From the NCBI RefSeq assembly GCF_014200435.1, contig NZ_JACHBR010000001.1, forward strand, positions 2,790,001 to 2,854,000: a stretch of 64,000 nucleotides of DNA, in the 5' to 3' direction. Origin of the DNA: Sphaerisporangium krabiense (GTDB lineage Bacteria; Actinomycetota; Actinomycetes; Streptosporangiales; Streptosporangiaceae). A program made the translations under genes and the position numbers. Positions 52,300 through 59,747 of the stretch are shown here, one piece after another (position 1 is the stretch's first letter; the number at the start of each line of letters is the position of its first letter). The notes under the pieces are model-generated. The model worked only from the letters and a program-made list of their open reading frames with translations, ran no database searches and was not told the DNA's origin.

Positions 52300-53686
52300 C
52301 TGAGGGCTCCATATGGGTTGTGTCTTCCGGCAGGGGCATTCCGATCAGGGCGGCAGCTAGGACGGAGTCGCCGATGGACAGGCCCTTACCGGCGTACTCC
52401 CAGTGCGCGACGACGAGGACGGTGTCCTCGTCGAACAGGGGCAGGCGTCCGGTGCTGATCTCCTCGTCGCGCATGTGGTCGACGCGAGCGGCGCGCAGGG
52501 CGCCCAGGGTGGTGGAGTAGCGCCGTGACTTGGTGGAGAAGTGGCCGCGGAAGCCGAGCATGTGAGCCCACTGGGCAAGCCGTAGCTCGTTGAGCCGGTC
52601 GAGTTCGGCCAGGCGGAAGCACTCGGCGATCAGCCGCCGGGCGTGGTCACGCAGGCCCAGCCCGGTGACCTCTTCGGGTGAGTTGATGCGCCGGTCGACG
52701 GTGCCGACGCATTCGGCGGCTTTGGTGGCGTACTTGGCGATATAGCCGGCGACCGCCTGCTCTGTCAGTTCTCTGTCCATGGCGATGGGCCGGACGTCGA
52801 GCTGTGCGCCCCAGCGCAGGACGCGGGCAGGCTCACCGGCCAGCGCTGGAACGGGGACGCTGACCGCACTGGCCGCGTGCCGTACGGCTTGCGCCAGGGT
52901 GTCACGGTCAGCCCACGCCGGAGGCGGGGTGTGTGGTCCGCCGGGTCCGTCGAGGCGGATCACGGCGTGGAAGTGGACGACGCCGCGCCGTTGGTACTCG
53001 GCGACTTTGGCGAAGGAGATGACCAGATGTTCGGCCAGTCCCTTGACCGTCAGGCCGTGGAGCTTGGCCAGGTGGCGACGCAGCGCGAGGGTGAAGCGGC
53101 GCCACAGCTCAGGGGCCAGGGCGTTGAACAGCACGCTTGAGCCGTAGTCGTAACAGTCCGGGCAGAGCGGTTCGCCCAGGCGGTTTTCTTCGGCCCCGTG
53201 CCGGGCGGTGCAGGACAGGGGACGTCCGTGCGGGCAGGTGCCCGCGTCGCGCCGGGGGTGGCAGGGCAGGACCTTGCCGCCGTGCTCGCGCCGGGTGTGG
53301 ACCGCGCCGAAGGACGGGGCGGTGAGGGTGACGAACAGCGCGGGGTGAGCACTGACGGTCTCGGGGACGCCTTTGCCGCCGGCCAGGCCCGCGCGGATGA
53401 GCTGGTAGGTGTCGGCGCGGTAGATCTCGGCGCAGGCGGGGCAGCGGGAGGCGCGCCGGGTCTTGCACTGGACGCGCAGGACGCCGCCGGGTTCGCGGTT
53501 GGTGTTGTAGGTGTGCAGGACGTGGCCGGTCGCGGCGTCGATGTGCCGGACCCGTCCGCGTAGGTGGATGGGTTGGCGGCATCCGCCGGTCGCGCGGATT
53601 TGGGCGGCCCAGCGGTCGTATTGGGGGTCGTGGAGTCGGGCGATGATGCCGGTTACCGCGTGCTGAGCGCGGGGGTTGGGGATGAT
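52292..53686 (-). CDS. repSA: RepSA replication initiator with a non-canonical (ATC) start
   Basis: A 464-codon frame. It aligns end to end with the RepSA at 41233-42615: ARLHDPQYDRWAAQIRATGG vs ARLDAPDYDRWAAQIRRTGG, RRASRCPACAEIYRADTYQL, CHPRRDAGTCPHGRPLSC, GEPLCPDCYDYGSSVLFNAL, the HUH GVVHFHAVIRLDG and YIAKYATKAAECVG. No in-frame ATG, GTG or TTG exists upstream of the GTG at 53134, which would remove the first 184 residues including the zinc ribbon. The best start is ATC 53686, exactly 8 nt after GGAAGGG (53701-53695). The initiator role is as for the other copy. Confidence 0.82.
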   Translation of the reverse strand: MIPNPRAQHAVTGIIARLHDPQYDRWAAQIRATGGCRQPIHLRGRVRHIDAATGHVLHTYNTNREPGGVLRVQCKTRRASRCPACAEIYRADTYQLIRAGLAGGKGVPETVSAHPALFVTLTAPSFGAVHTRREHGGKVLPCHPRRDAGTCPHGRPLSCTARHGAEENRLGEPLCPDCYDYGSSVLFNALAPELWRRFTLALRRHLAKLHGLTVKGLAEHLVISFAKVAEYQRRGVVHFHAVIRLDGPGGPHTPPPAWADRDTLAQAVRHAASAVSVPVPALAGEPARVLRWGAQLDVRPIAMDRELTEQAVAGYIAKYATKAAECVGTVDRRINSPEEVTGLGLRDHARRLIAECFRLAELDRLNELRLAQWAHMLGFRGHFSTKSRRYSTTLGALRAARVDHMRDEEISTGRLPLFDEDTVLVVAHWEYAGKGLSIGDSVLAAALIGMPLPEDTTHMEPSDG

Positions 53687-53786
53687 GGGCGTGTCCCTTC
53701 CGGGTCTTTGCGGGTTCGGTTGGGGATGGCCCCCGACGTGGCGCGGAACTTGGCGGTTGTGTGGCCACGCCGGGGGCGCCGAGGCT

Positions 53787-53909
53787 CTAGGCCCCGTGGT
53801 TGTCTGCTCCGGTGCCGTCGCAGTCGCGGCAGGTGTCGGCCATGCTGTCGACGCCAGTCCCGCCGCAGGTGGCGCAGCGGTAGCGGACCACCGGAAGCGG
53901 TTCGGTCAT
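53787..53909 (-). CDS. CxxCxGxG mini zinc-ribbon protein
   Basis: A 40-aa protein from ATG 53909 (MTEPLPVVRYRCATCGGTGV), or 61 aa from 53972. Two CxxCxGxG motifs: CATCGGTGVDSMAD and CRDCDGTGADNHGA. It is the counterpart of the 45-aa gene at 41001-41138 in the tRNA-Lys element, with the same place in the operon. It lies 100 bp upstream of repSA. The function is unknown. Confidence 0.78.
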   Translation of the reverse strand: MTEPLPVVRYRCATCGGTGVDSMADTCRDCDGTGADNHGA

Positions 53910-53988
53910 CGTCCGTTCTGGGGTCTCCTGAGCCGGGGCGTGTTGTGAATGGTCGTCGAGATGGGCGCCCATGGTGGTGGCCCCTTGG

Positions 53989-54345
53989 TCAGGCGGTGGA
54001 GACGGCCGTGTGGTCGGGGATGACGCAGCCGTGGTAGGTGCTGAATGCTTCGTGCCTGGCGCGGGCGTCGGCGAGGATCGCGAACGCCTCGTAGCGGACC
54101 GGCCCGAAGTGCAGAGCGGTCAAGTAGTGGTCGTGAGCCAGGGCGCCGGAGTCGATCTTCGTGCCGCACAACGCGGCGATCCGGTCGATCTCAGCGCACA
54201 TCTCCGCATCGGCCGTGCGCTCGGCGCAGTAGCCGATGGTGGTGGAGTACCTGGGCACGGGGACTTCGGGATTGGCCTCCAGGAAGGTGGCCAGCCGTCG
54301 TAGTCCGGTGATGAAGGCCGTCCGGTGGTCGGGGTCGACAGACAT
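53989..54345 (-). CDS. Conserved small AICE protein (118 aa)
   Basis: A 118-aa protein from ATG 54345, behind AGGGAG. Homologous over its whole length to the 112-aa protein at 40670-41008 (FITGLRRLATFLEANP, EIDRIAALCGTKID, HYLTALHFGPVRYEAFAILA, YHGCVIPDH). It lies 14 bp after the spdB-like gene. It is part of the core AICE set; no function is known. Confidence 0.85.
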   Translation of the reverse strand: MSVDPDHRTAFITGLRRLATFLEANPEVPVPRYSTTIGYCAERTADAEMCAEIDRIAALCGTKIDSGALAHDHYLTALHFGPVRYEAFAILADARARHEAFSTYHGCVIPDHTAVSTA

Positions 54346-54359
54346 GGATGGTGCTCCCT

Positions 54360-55007
54360 TCACGGTGTTTCCGGTGCGGTGCGCAGGTGGTGGAGTAGGT
54401 CGGCGGCGAGTTGGCGCGATACGCCTAGCCGAGCGCGCAGCAGGTCGAGGGTGATGGGCTTGCCGTGCTTGGCGCTGTGCTCGTCGACCACGCGCCGGGC
54501 GTAGTCGAGGAGCGCGGGAGAGGGTTCGGTGACGTCGCCCTGGGCGCGGTCGGAGGCAGGTAGGAGGGTGGGAAGCGCAGTGGCCGGCGCGGCGACGGCC
54601 GAGGCCGGGGAGGGTTCGGCGCGGGGGCCGGTCGCGCGTCGTTCCAGCATCGAGACGGCGACGAGGAAGGCTGCCGCGGGTGTCGCGGCGGTCAGCCAGC
54701 CCCACACCGAGGGTTCGGCTTGGTGGAGGTTGGCGGCCAGGGACAGGATGATTCCGGCGACCAGGACGCAGGTGGGCCAGGAGAGCGGGCCGGTGCGGTG
54801 GCGGCCGGTCTTCTTGTCGCGTTGACGTTCGCGGGCGGCCATGACGCAGGTGAGGTCGACGCATACGGCCACCGCCCAGGCCATTGGGCCCGTCTGCCCG
54901 TGCTCCACCGCTGTCTGTCGTACGTGGGAGAAGGAGCCGGCGCCCGCGATCAGTGCCAGGACGATGACGGGGCCGGAGTCCAGTAGCCAGGAGGCGAGGC
55001 GTCGCAT
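54360..55007 (-). CDS. SpdB-like DUF2637 membrane protein
   Basis: A 215-aa protein with four membrane helices (PVIVLALIAGAGSFSHV; MAWAVAVCVDLTCVMAA; WPTCVLVAGIILSLAANL; WLTAATPAAAFLVAVSML), an Ala/Pro linker and a cytoplasmic HTH-like tail (SPALLDYARRVVDEHSAKHG, LRARLGVSRQLAADLLHHL). DUF2637/SpdB proteins of AICEs help spread the element within the mycelium after TraB-driven transfer. It follows traB by 5 bp. A truncated relative is at 40300-40644. Confidence 0.85.
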   Translation of the reverse strand: MRRLASWLLDSGPVIVLALIAGAGSFSHVRQTAVEHGQTGPMAWAVAVCVDLTCVMAARERQRDKKTGRHRTGPLSWPTCVLVAGIILSLAANLHQAEPSVWGWLTAATPAAAFLVAVSMLERRATGPRAEPSPASAVAAPATALPTLLPASDRAQGDVTEPSPALLDYARRVVDEHSAKHGKPITLDLLRARLGVSRQLAADLLHHLRTAPETP

Positions 55008-55012
55008 GCCGG

Positions 55013-56386
55013 TCAGCCCTCCAGGACGGCGGTTTCAGGGGCGAGGAACTCGGCGAGGTCGGCATCGCTCAACTCGGCGCAATGGGTACCGGCCATGACT
55101 TCGGCCCAGGACGGAGTGAGACCGGCGTAGGTGCGGGTGGCGACTTCGGCGGCTTGCTCAGAGACGTAGAAGGAGCGTGCCCGATACCACTGGCCGTCCT
55201 GGCCAGCCACGATCGCGACACCGGGGGTCTCGGAGGCGATGGCCCGCGCGGAGACCAGGGCCGCGGGGTCGAGGTCGCCGAGGGTCATGGTCGCGGTCTC
55301 GGGATCGTTGACGCGATGGCAGATCCGCCCCGAGCACTGGGCACGCAGCGCGGTCACTCCGGGGCCGAGGTCGGAGCCGATGCGCTGGCCACAGCAGAAC
55401 AGGTAGATCCCGAATGCCCGTCCAAGCTGGGCGACTCGCAGCAGCGCTGTCGAGGTCTTGGCTATTTCGTCTTTCTCGGACTTGTCGGCCATCAGGTACA
55501 GCTCTGCCAGCTCATCGACCAGGACCACCACGGGGACCGGTCGCCGGGTGTCGGGCAACTGCCAGATGTTGCGCGCTCCGGCCGTGCGGCAGGCGGCCAT
55601 CCGGTCCACCATGAGCGAGACCAGGTCATCGAGCAGGTTGACGCATTCGGCGCGCGAGGTGGCCAGGGCCGACAGGCGGGGTTCGTACGGCGTGAACTCC
55701 ACGCCGCCTTTGAGGTCGAAGCCGACCATTGCCACCGGTTGCGGGGACAGTCCGATGATCAGGGCGTTGGCGAGGTTCGACTTTCCCGATTGGGTGGCGC
55801 CGGCGTTGAGCCAGTGCGGGACGGTGCGGAAGTCGATGACCCAGGGGGAGCCGGTCTCTAACCGGCCGACGGTGACCTTGAGCAGTTCGGTGGAGACGGG
55901 GAGCTGGTCGATTCTGACCAGCGGATCGCGGATGGTCGCGGCCAGGGTGACGCGACCGCGCTTCTTGGAGGAGACACGTACGGCGTGGACGCGCCAGGAG
56001 TGCGCGAGCCGTTCGGCGACCTGGGCGTAGTCCTCGGGGATCTGACCTTCCAGGAGGCGAATGGTGACGCGCCAGCCGTGACGGGTCGGCATGGGCAGCC
56101 ACATCCACGGCTTGGTGTCGACCGCGACCCGTTGCAACCGCCGTTTGACGCGGACGAGGCCGGTGGAGGAGATCAGGCCGGGGACGGTGGTGAACCAGAA
56201 GCGCTGCCGCTTCTTGGTCAGGCCGCAGCCGAGGGCGACCTTGCGCCAGGTGAGGCGGATCGTGATGGCGGTCATCGGGTAGCGCAGGCACAGCCAGAAG
56301 GACGGGTAGTGCCAGCGGCGCCAGGCCCAGAGCCCGGCCGCCGAGGCGGCCAGGACTCCGAGGGTGAGGAGGAGATGGTCAGACAC
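55013..56386 (-). CDS. traB: TraB/FtsK-SpoIIIE DNA translocase
   Basis: A 457-aa protein, GTG start at 56386 overlapping the previous gene by 8 bp. It has an N-terminal membrane helix (LLLTLGVLAASAAGLWAW), a helical linker, then a RecA-type motor with Walker A GATQSGKS (residues 196-203) and Walker B VVVLVDELAEL (Asp291-Glu292), LGRAFGIYLFCCGQRIGSDL, and an HTH/gamma-like tail (YVSEQAAEVATRTYAGLTPS). It is the single-protein hexameric motor that moves double-stranded element DNA between hyphae in AICE conjugation. It is absent from the tRNA-Lys element. Confidence 0.95.
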   Translation of the reverse strand: MSDHLLLTLGVLAASAAGLWAWRRWHYPSFWLCLRYPMTAITIRLTWRKVALGCGLTKKRQRFWFTTVPGLISSTGLVRVKRRLQRVAVDTKPWMWLPMPTRHGWRVTIRLLEGQIPEDYAQVAERLAHSWRVHAVRVSSKKRGRVTLAATIRDPLVRIDQLPVSTELLKVTVGRLETGSPWVIDFRTVPHWLNAGATQSGKSNLANALIIGLSPQPVAMVGFDLKGGVEFTPYEPRLSALATSRAECVNLLDDLVSLMVDRMAACRTAGARNIWQLPDTRRPVPVVVLVDELAELYLMADKSEKDEIAKTSTALLRVAQLGRAFGIYLFCCGQRIGSDLGPGVTALRAQCSGRICHRVNDPETATMTLGDLDPAALVSARAIASETPGVAIVAGQDGQWYRARSFYVSEQAAEVATRTYAGLTPSWAEVMAGTHCAELSDADLAEFLAPETAVLEG

Positions 56387-56717
56387 CGCGAGCCTCCGCG
56401 ATGATGGCGGGCAGGAGCGAGGTGGCGCGGTAGGCGATGCCCCAGCGTCCCGACAGTTCCCACACGTAGCCGACCAGGCCGACAGGCTTGACCTCGTTGC
56501 CGGGGTGGACCGAGGGCTCTCCGACGACGCCGATCTTGACCAGCTCGATTTTGCCGAAGGCGTCCTCCACGGAGAACAGCACCTCATAGACGGTCTGGCC
56601 GGTGGTCTTGTCGGTCTTGAGTTCGCCGGTCTCCTTGTTCATGATGCGCGGGCACGGAGCCTTCACGCAGATGAACTGGAGCCGGGAGACGTCGACCGGG
56701 ATGGGGATGTTGCGCAT
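56379..56717 (-). CDS. SCO3933-like AICE regulatory protein
   Basis: A 112-aa protein from ATG 56717, MRNIPIPVDVSRLQFICVKA then VYEVLFSVEDAFGKIELVKI. This matches the group annotated SCO3933 family regulatory protein, always just upstream of traB in AICEs. It has a beta-rich single-domain fold. The role (DNA binding or control of transfer) is not established. Its end overlaps traB by 8 bp. The longer frame to 56813 adds residues that read through the promoter region. Confidence 0.85.
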   Translation of the reverse strand: MRNIPIPVDVSRLQFICVKAPCPRIMNKETGELKTDKTTGQTVYEVLFSVEDAFGKIELVKIGVVGEPSVHPGNEVKPVGLVGYVWELSGRWGIAYRATSLLPAIIAEARGV

Positions 56718-56928
56718 GCTGAACACACCTCTCGTCTGCCTGCTGAGCAGGCGTGGGGGACGAGGGAGATCACGCGCCGTCAGAATCCGGAGGCGATAGC
56801 ATCGAAGCGCCAACTAGGGTGCTGACCGCATCCGGCCTGGGCGGGTCTCCCGCTCAGGCCACTTTCATGTGTGGCCTGTACCGCTCCGGGGTGAGCGGTC
56901 GTTCTGTTTCTGGCCCTGAAACGCAGAA

Positions 56929-56988
56929 GAGCGTTTGTGTTGGGCTGTCACCTCCTGTCCAGGAGAGCTTCAGCGACAACACAAACGC
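56929..56988. promoter_or_regulatory. Nested inverted repeat between transfer operon and regulator
   Basis: A 12-bp perfect inverted repeat AGCGTTTGTGTT / AACACAAACGCT (56929-56940, 56977-56988) whose 36-nt interior holds a second hairpin CTCCTG-TC-CAGGAG (56951-56964). Its position between the regulator's 3' end and the tra operon start suggests an operator or an attenuator-like element. Confidence 0.55.
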
Positions 56989-57002
56989 TACCTCGCACCG
57001 CG

Positions 57003-57032
57003 AGTATCTGCTAGTACTTTTAGTATTAGTGC
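57003..57032. promoter_or_regulatory. AGTACT/AGTATT operator-like cluster
   Basis: AGTAT (57003), AGTAC (57013), AGTAT (57022) and AGTGC (57028), spaced about 9-10 bp, in an AT-rich stretch (GTACTTTTAGTATTAG). The same AGTACT motif is clustered at 58585-58655 on the other side of the regulator. Confidence 0.45.
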
Positions 57033-57043
57033 ACGTATTTTTT

Positions 57044-58246
57044 CTACACGCCGATCCGGTCGGCGAGTTCCCGCAGCTCAGGAGAGGGCGGGTCTTGCAT
57101 GGTCAGCAAATCGGACACCAACTGGTAGGTGATTCGGTGGTTCCGTATCTGCTCCGGCGTGATCGTCTCAGCCTCCAGGAGGGCGGATACGGCCTCCTCG
57201 ACCTGACGGCGCTGCGCATGAGCGCGAGCCAGGTCGACATAAAGCCGGGCACGCCGCTCAGGTGACAGCGCCGAGGTGTCCACCGCCGTCCCGACCCGAA
57301 GCGCGTGACCGGCATCGCCCAGCTCGACCCCCACGGCCACCTCATGCAGCGTGACGTTGGCCGGCCCGAACTCGGTGTTGTAGTCGTTGCGCCCCTCTCC
57401 CAGCCGCTCCGCGACCTCACGAGCCCGCGCCAGATGTTCATAGGCGGTAGTGGCCTCGTTCAACCGGGACGCGGCCACGGCCCGTTGCAGGGTAAGACCA
57501 CCCCACAACGACATGGCCTCCGGCTTGCCCTCATCGACCAGGAACCACAGCGCCTCCGAGGCCGTCCGCGCCGTCTCCTCCACCTGGTCGAAGTGACGCG
57601 CGCCCAAGAAGACGAAGCCGAGCCGGAAAGCGCCGGCCGCCATCATCAGCGGATCGCCCGCTCGTTCCGCCGCGACGATCGCCCGATCAGCGGCGATCCA
57701 CGCCGCCTCCGGCTCGCCGAGCTTGGCCAGCGCCGCCGAGCACGCCTGATAGGTCACCGCCAGCAGTTGGAACAGCTCCGCCCGCCGCTCCTCGGGAGCC
57801 GAGCGGGCAGCGGTCTCCAACGCGGGCACCAACCCGCGCAGCAGGTCGGCCAGCTCGACATACCGGCTCTCGTGCGTCAGCTCCCAAGCCCGATCGACCC
57901 GCGGCTTGATCTCCGATGTAGGCGGGACAGGCGCCGAGTGCAGCATGGCCCGCAGCGAATGGGCCCCCGAGAGCACCAGACGCAGACTCGCCGTTCCCGG
58001 TATCTCCTCAGCGGAGGCCGCGACGACCGGCGCCTCCGCCGCCAGCTCCGACAACGGGATGTCCAGAGCCTCGGCGACCTTCTCCAGGACCGACATGCGG
58101 TCGACCTTGCGGACACCGCGCTCTACCTGGGAGATCCACGCCACCGACCGGTCGACCAGCCGCGCCAGCTCCGGTTGCGACAGGCCGCGTCGCTTACGTT
58201 CCTGGGCGATCCGCCGGCCTAGTGCCCGTTGGTATTCGGTGCTCAC
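57044..58246 (-). CDS. XRE-family regulator with TPR domain
   Basis: A 400-aa protein. Residues ~6-70 form a Cro/C1 HTH: LGRRIAQERKRRGLSQPELA, RSVAWISQVERGVRKVDRM. From ~110 to 395 runs a TPR-like helical superhelix. This layout is common in actinomycete XRE regulators, often beside anti-sigma-like ATPases, where the TPR part senses a ligand or peptide. GTG start at 58246, coupled (GTGA) to the preceding ABM gene. Motif clusters AGTACT lie both sides and are the probable operators, so autoregulation and repression of the tra operon are plausible. It replaces the GntR regulator found in classical AICEs. Confidence 0.88.
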   Translation of the reverse strand: MSTEYQRALGRRIAQERKRRGLSQPELARLVDRSVAWISQVERGVRKVDRMSVLEKVAEALDIPLSELAAEAPVVAASAEEIPGTASLRLVLSGAHSLRAMLHSAPVPPTSEIKPRVDRAWELTHESRYVELADLLRGLVPALETAARSAPEERRAELFQLLAVTYQACSAALAKLGEPEAAWIAADRAIVAAERAGDPLMMAAGAFRLGFVFLGARHFDQVEETARTASEALWFLVDEGKPEAMSLWGGLTLQRAVAASRLNEATTAYEHLARAREVAERLGEGRNDYNTEFGPANVTLHEVAVGVELGDAGHALRVGTAVDTSALSPERRARLYVDLARAHAQRRQVEEAVSALLEAETITPEQIRNHRITYQLVSDLLTMQDPPSPELRELADRIGV

Positions 58247-58551
58247 CCTGCCGTTCCCTTACCGGTCTGGAGCGACAGCCAGTCGACCTCGACCGAGGCC
58301 AGCAGCTCATCCCGCGCCCCGAGGAACCGCCGGGTGTGCTCCTGCTCCTCGTGGGTGTCGAAGGCCGCCCGGTCCCGGTACAGCTCGTAGAAGATCCGCT
58401 GGAGCGGCTGGCCCTCCACCAGGTGGGACGCGTACACCAGTGTCCCCGGCTCTTCTGTGCGGATCTTCTCGATGGTCTCGGCGACCAGTTGATCGAACGC
58501 CGCCGCGCTCGCCTCGTCCTTACAGGTGAATCGGACCACCAGACCGAACAT
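58243..58551 (-). CDS. ABM-domain (quinol monooxygenase-like) protein
   Basis: A 102-aa protein from ATG 58551, behind GGAGGAG. A ferredoxin-like ABM fold: MFGLVVRFTCKDEASAAAFD then TLVYASHLVEGQPLQRIFYE, and a final EVDWLSLQT. ABM proteins include small monooxygenases and heme-degrading enzymes; their conserved His is at TLVYASHLV here. It lies directly upstream of, and overlaps, the XRE gene, so the two are one operon. It may sense or modify the regulator's ligand; this is inferred. Confidence 0.82.
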   Translation of the reverse strand: MFGLVVRFTCKDEASAAAFDQLVAETIEKIRTEEPGTLVYASHLVEGQPLQRIFYELYRDRAAFDTHEEQEHTRRFLGARDELLASVEVDWLSLQTGKGTAG

Positions 58552-58584
58552 GAACTCCTCCTTCGTCGCAGCCTCTACCAGAGC

Positions 58585-58655
58585 AGTACTTATTGTGCGT
58601 GGCAAGTACTGCAAGTGGCTTGCACTCTAAGTACTGTACTCGTACTTTAAGTATC
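58585..58655. promoter_or_regulatory. AGTACT repeat cluster (operator) between divergent operons
   Basis: AGTACT at 58585, 58605 and 58630, GTACT at 58636 and 58642, and AGTAT at 58650, all within 71 bp upstream of the divergent abm-xre and ATPase operons. It is the strongest candidate binding region of the element's XRE regulator. Confidence 0.6.
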
Positions 58656-58704
58656 AGGCATAGATGCAGTGCCCCTGACCTGCTTGATCGCGAGGTGAGC
58701 CCAC

Positions 58705-59109
58705 GTGACCGCACCCACAAACAGCCGCAAAGGCACCGGAGAATGGCAACAAACCTTCCTCGGACGAGTGGAGCAGGTGCGCGCGGTCCGCCGCTTCGTC
58801 AAGACCCATCTCCCCGACCACGCCGACGCCGATCTCATCGCCAGCGAACTCGCCACCAACGCCGTCGAGCACACCCACACCGGACAACCCGGCGGAACCT
58901 TCACCGCCACCGTCAAGCACCACCCCGATGGAACCGCCTACATCGAGATCGCCGACCAAGGCGGCCCCATCGCGTTCGGCGCCCGCACCTCCACCCGCGA
59001 AGGCGGACGAGGACTCCACCTCGTCACCGCCCTCACCACAACCTGGGGAGTCAAAGGCGACGCCGCCGGCCGCATCGTCTGGGCCGAGCTACCCCCACCC
59101 ACCCCATGA
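58705..59109 (+). CDS. ATP-binding protein (HATPase_c_2, anti-sigma-like)
   Basis: A 134-aa GHKL ATPase, GTG start at 58705. N-box LIASELATNAVEHTH (residues ~44-58), G1 IEIADQGGPIAFG, G2 REGGRGLHLVTALTTTWGV. It is a compact copy of the anti-sigma-like ATPase class, like the one at 9026-9577. In many actinomycete XRE-TPR regulator loci it sits next to the XRE gene. Its stop overlaps the next gene (ATGA). The target is unknown. Confidence 0.85.
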   Translation: MTAPTNSRKGTGEWQQTFLGRVEQVRAVRRFVKTHLPDHADADLIASELATNAVEHTHTGQPGGTFTATVKHHPDGTAYIEIADQGGPIAFGARTSTREGGRGLHLVTALTTTWGVKGDAAGRIVWAELPPPTP

Positions 59110-59309
59110 ACGACACACCATCGGCCTTACGCGCCCTCCGCGAACGCTTCCCCCACTGGGCCTTCCTCTACAACCCCTTTGCCTACCGCTGGTACGCCCT
59201 CCACGGCCGCACCACCACCCTCACCGCCGACACCCCCCAAGAACTCGCCGAACGCATCGTCCGCCACCAAGTACGCCAACGCCTCACCAGACCCCAACCA
59301 CGGCAATGA
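59106..59309 (+). CDS. Small FPHWAFLYN-type partner protein (67 aa)
   Basis: A 67-aa protein whose ATG overlaps the ATPase stop. It has ERFPHWAFLYNPFAYRWYAL and then TTTLTADTPQELAERIVRH. It is a distant relative of the chromosomal small protein at 4917-5210 (FPDWTIWRSDAGRWWATRH, then DADDAEGLRERL). It is always found downstream of such ATPase or GntR genes, so a partner role is likely. The function is unknown. Confidence 0.78.
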   Translation: MNDTPSALRALRERFPHWAFLYNPFAYRWYALHGRTTTLTADTPQELAERIVRHQVRQRLTRPQPRQ

Positions 59310-59399
59310 GCGGCATCTAGCATCAACCGGCAAAGCGCCAGACCAGAGGCATGGCGAAGGTCGTGACACGTTCAAGATCATCGGAACCCGCGTTTTCAG

Positions 59400-59608
59400 C
59401 TGTGGGCCCGCTATCGGCGGCGCATGCCGCACCTCGTGCGATGCCGACCGCAGGTGTTGGAAGGGACATTGCAGGCGGACGCGGGGCAGGTCTCCAGACC
59501 ATCTGGATCGACCGGGGCATCTGGCCCGGCGTCGACCACCAGGCTGGCCATGTGGTCGCCGATGTACTCGACACCATCGAGATCCTTCAGGGTGGCGGCT
59601 CGCCGTGA
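59400..59608 (+). pseudogene. HAD hydrolase with internal deletion and frameshift
   Basis: The first part (LWARYRRRMPHLVRCRPQVL then EGT, 59400-~59468) is the N-terminal cap region of actinomycete HAD hydrolases. The rest, in another frame (DIAGGRGAGLQTIWIDRG then VADVLDTIEIL, ~59476-59608), is the C-terminal motif IV region. About half of the enzyme between them is missing and the join shifts the frame. The stop codon TGA lies inside the right arm repeat. Compare the C-terminal HAD fragment at 36546-36764 in the tRNA-Lys element. Confidence 0.78.
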
Positions 59609-59627
59609 CAGCAGCGATGACAGTAAC
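59606..59627. repeat. Arm-like direct repeats, right end of the tRNA-Phe element
   Basis: TGACAGCAGC (59606) and TGACAGTAAC (59618), spaced 12 bp, matching TGACAGCAAC at 50073/50085. Confidence 0.65.
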
Positions 59628-59701
59628 GTCGGCTATCAAGGGTGGCCGGCGGTAGCCGTTCACCACCCTCTAGCCGCGGTCAACGGTGGAGGAGCAGGGG
59701 G

Positions 59702-59747
59702 GTCCGCTTGAAAAGCGGAAGATGGGCAGTTCGCCCCGCCCTTGACC
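59702..59747. repeat. Distal att site of the tRNA-Phe element (degenerate tRNA copy)
   Basis: GTCCGCTTGAAAAGCGGAAG and onward to TTGACC matches tRNA-Phe 49965-50010 with about seven changes. Similarity continues into the flank (TGAAC-x-CC-AAACGCCCC) after the tRNA end. It is the right boundary of the AICE. Confidence 0.85.

Larger units (their letters stand above)
49938..59747. mobile_element. AICE (pSAM2-like) integrated in tRNA-Phe, ~9.8 kb
   Basis: Integrase lies next to tRNA-Phe at the left end, and the right end is a degenerate tRNA-Phe 3'-half copy. TGACAGCAAC-type repeats spaced 12 bp occur near both ends (50073-50094, 59606-59627). The full core is present: int, xis, repSA, CxxCxGxG gene, 118-aa gene, spdB-like, traB and an SCO3933-like gene, plus regulator and cargo. 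It is structurally complete for excision, replication and conjugation, except that repSA lacks a canonical start and the distal att has drifted. Confidence 0.85.

Noticed and set aside
53109..53768. 219-codon minus-strand frame over the 5' part of repSA
   Set aside because: Pro/Arg/His-rich shifted reading of RepSA; the RepSA frame itself is open here and aligns with the other copy.
59702..59747. Second tRNA-Phe
   Set aside because: The D-arm and 5' acceptor strand are absent and the T-arm has mismatches; it is the distal att site.
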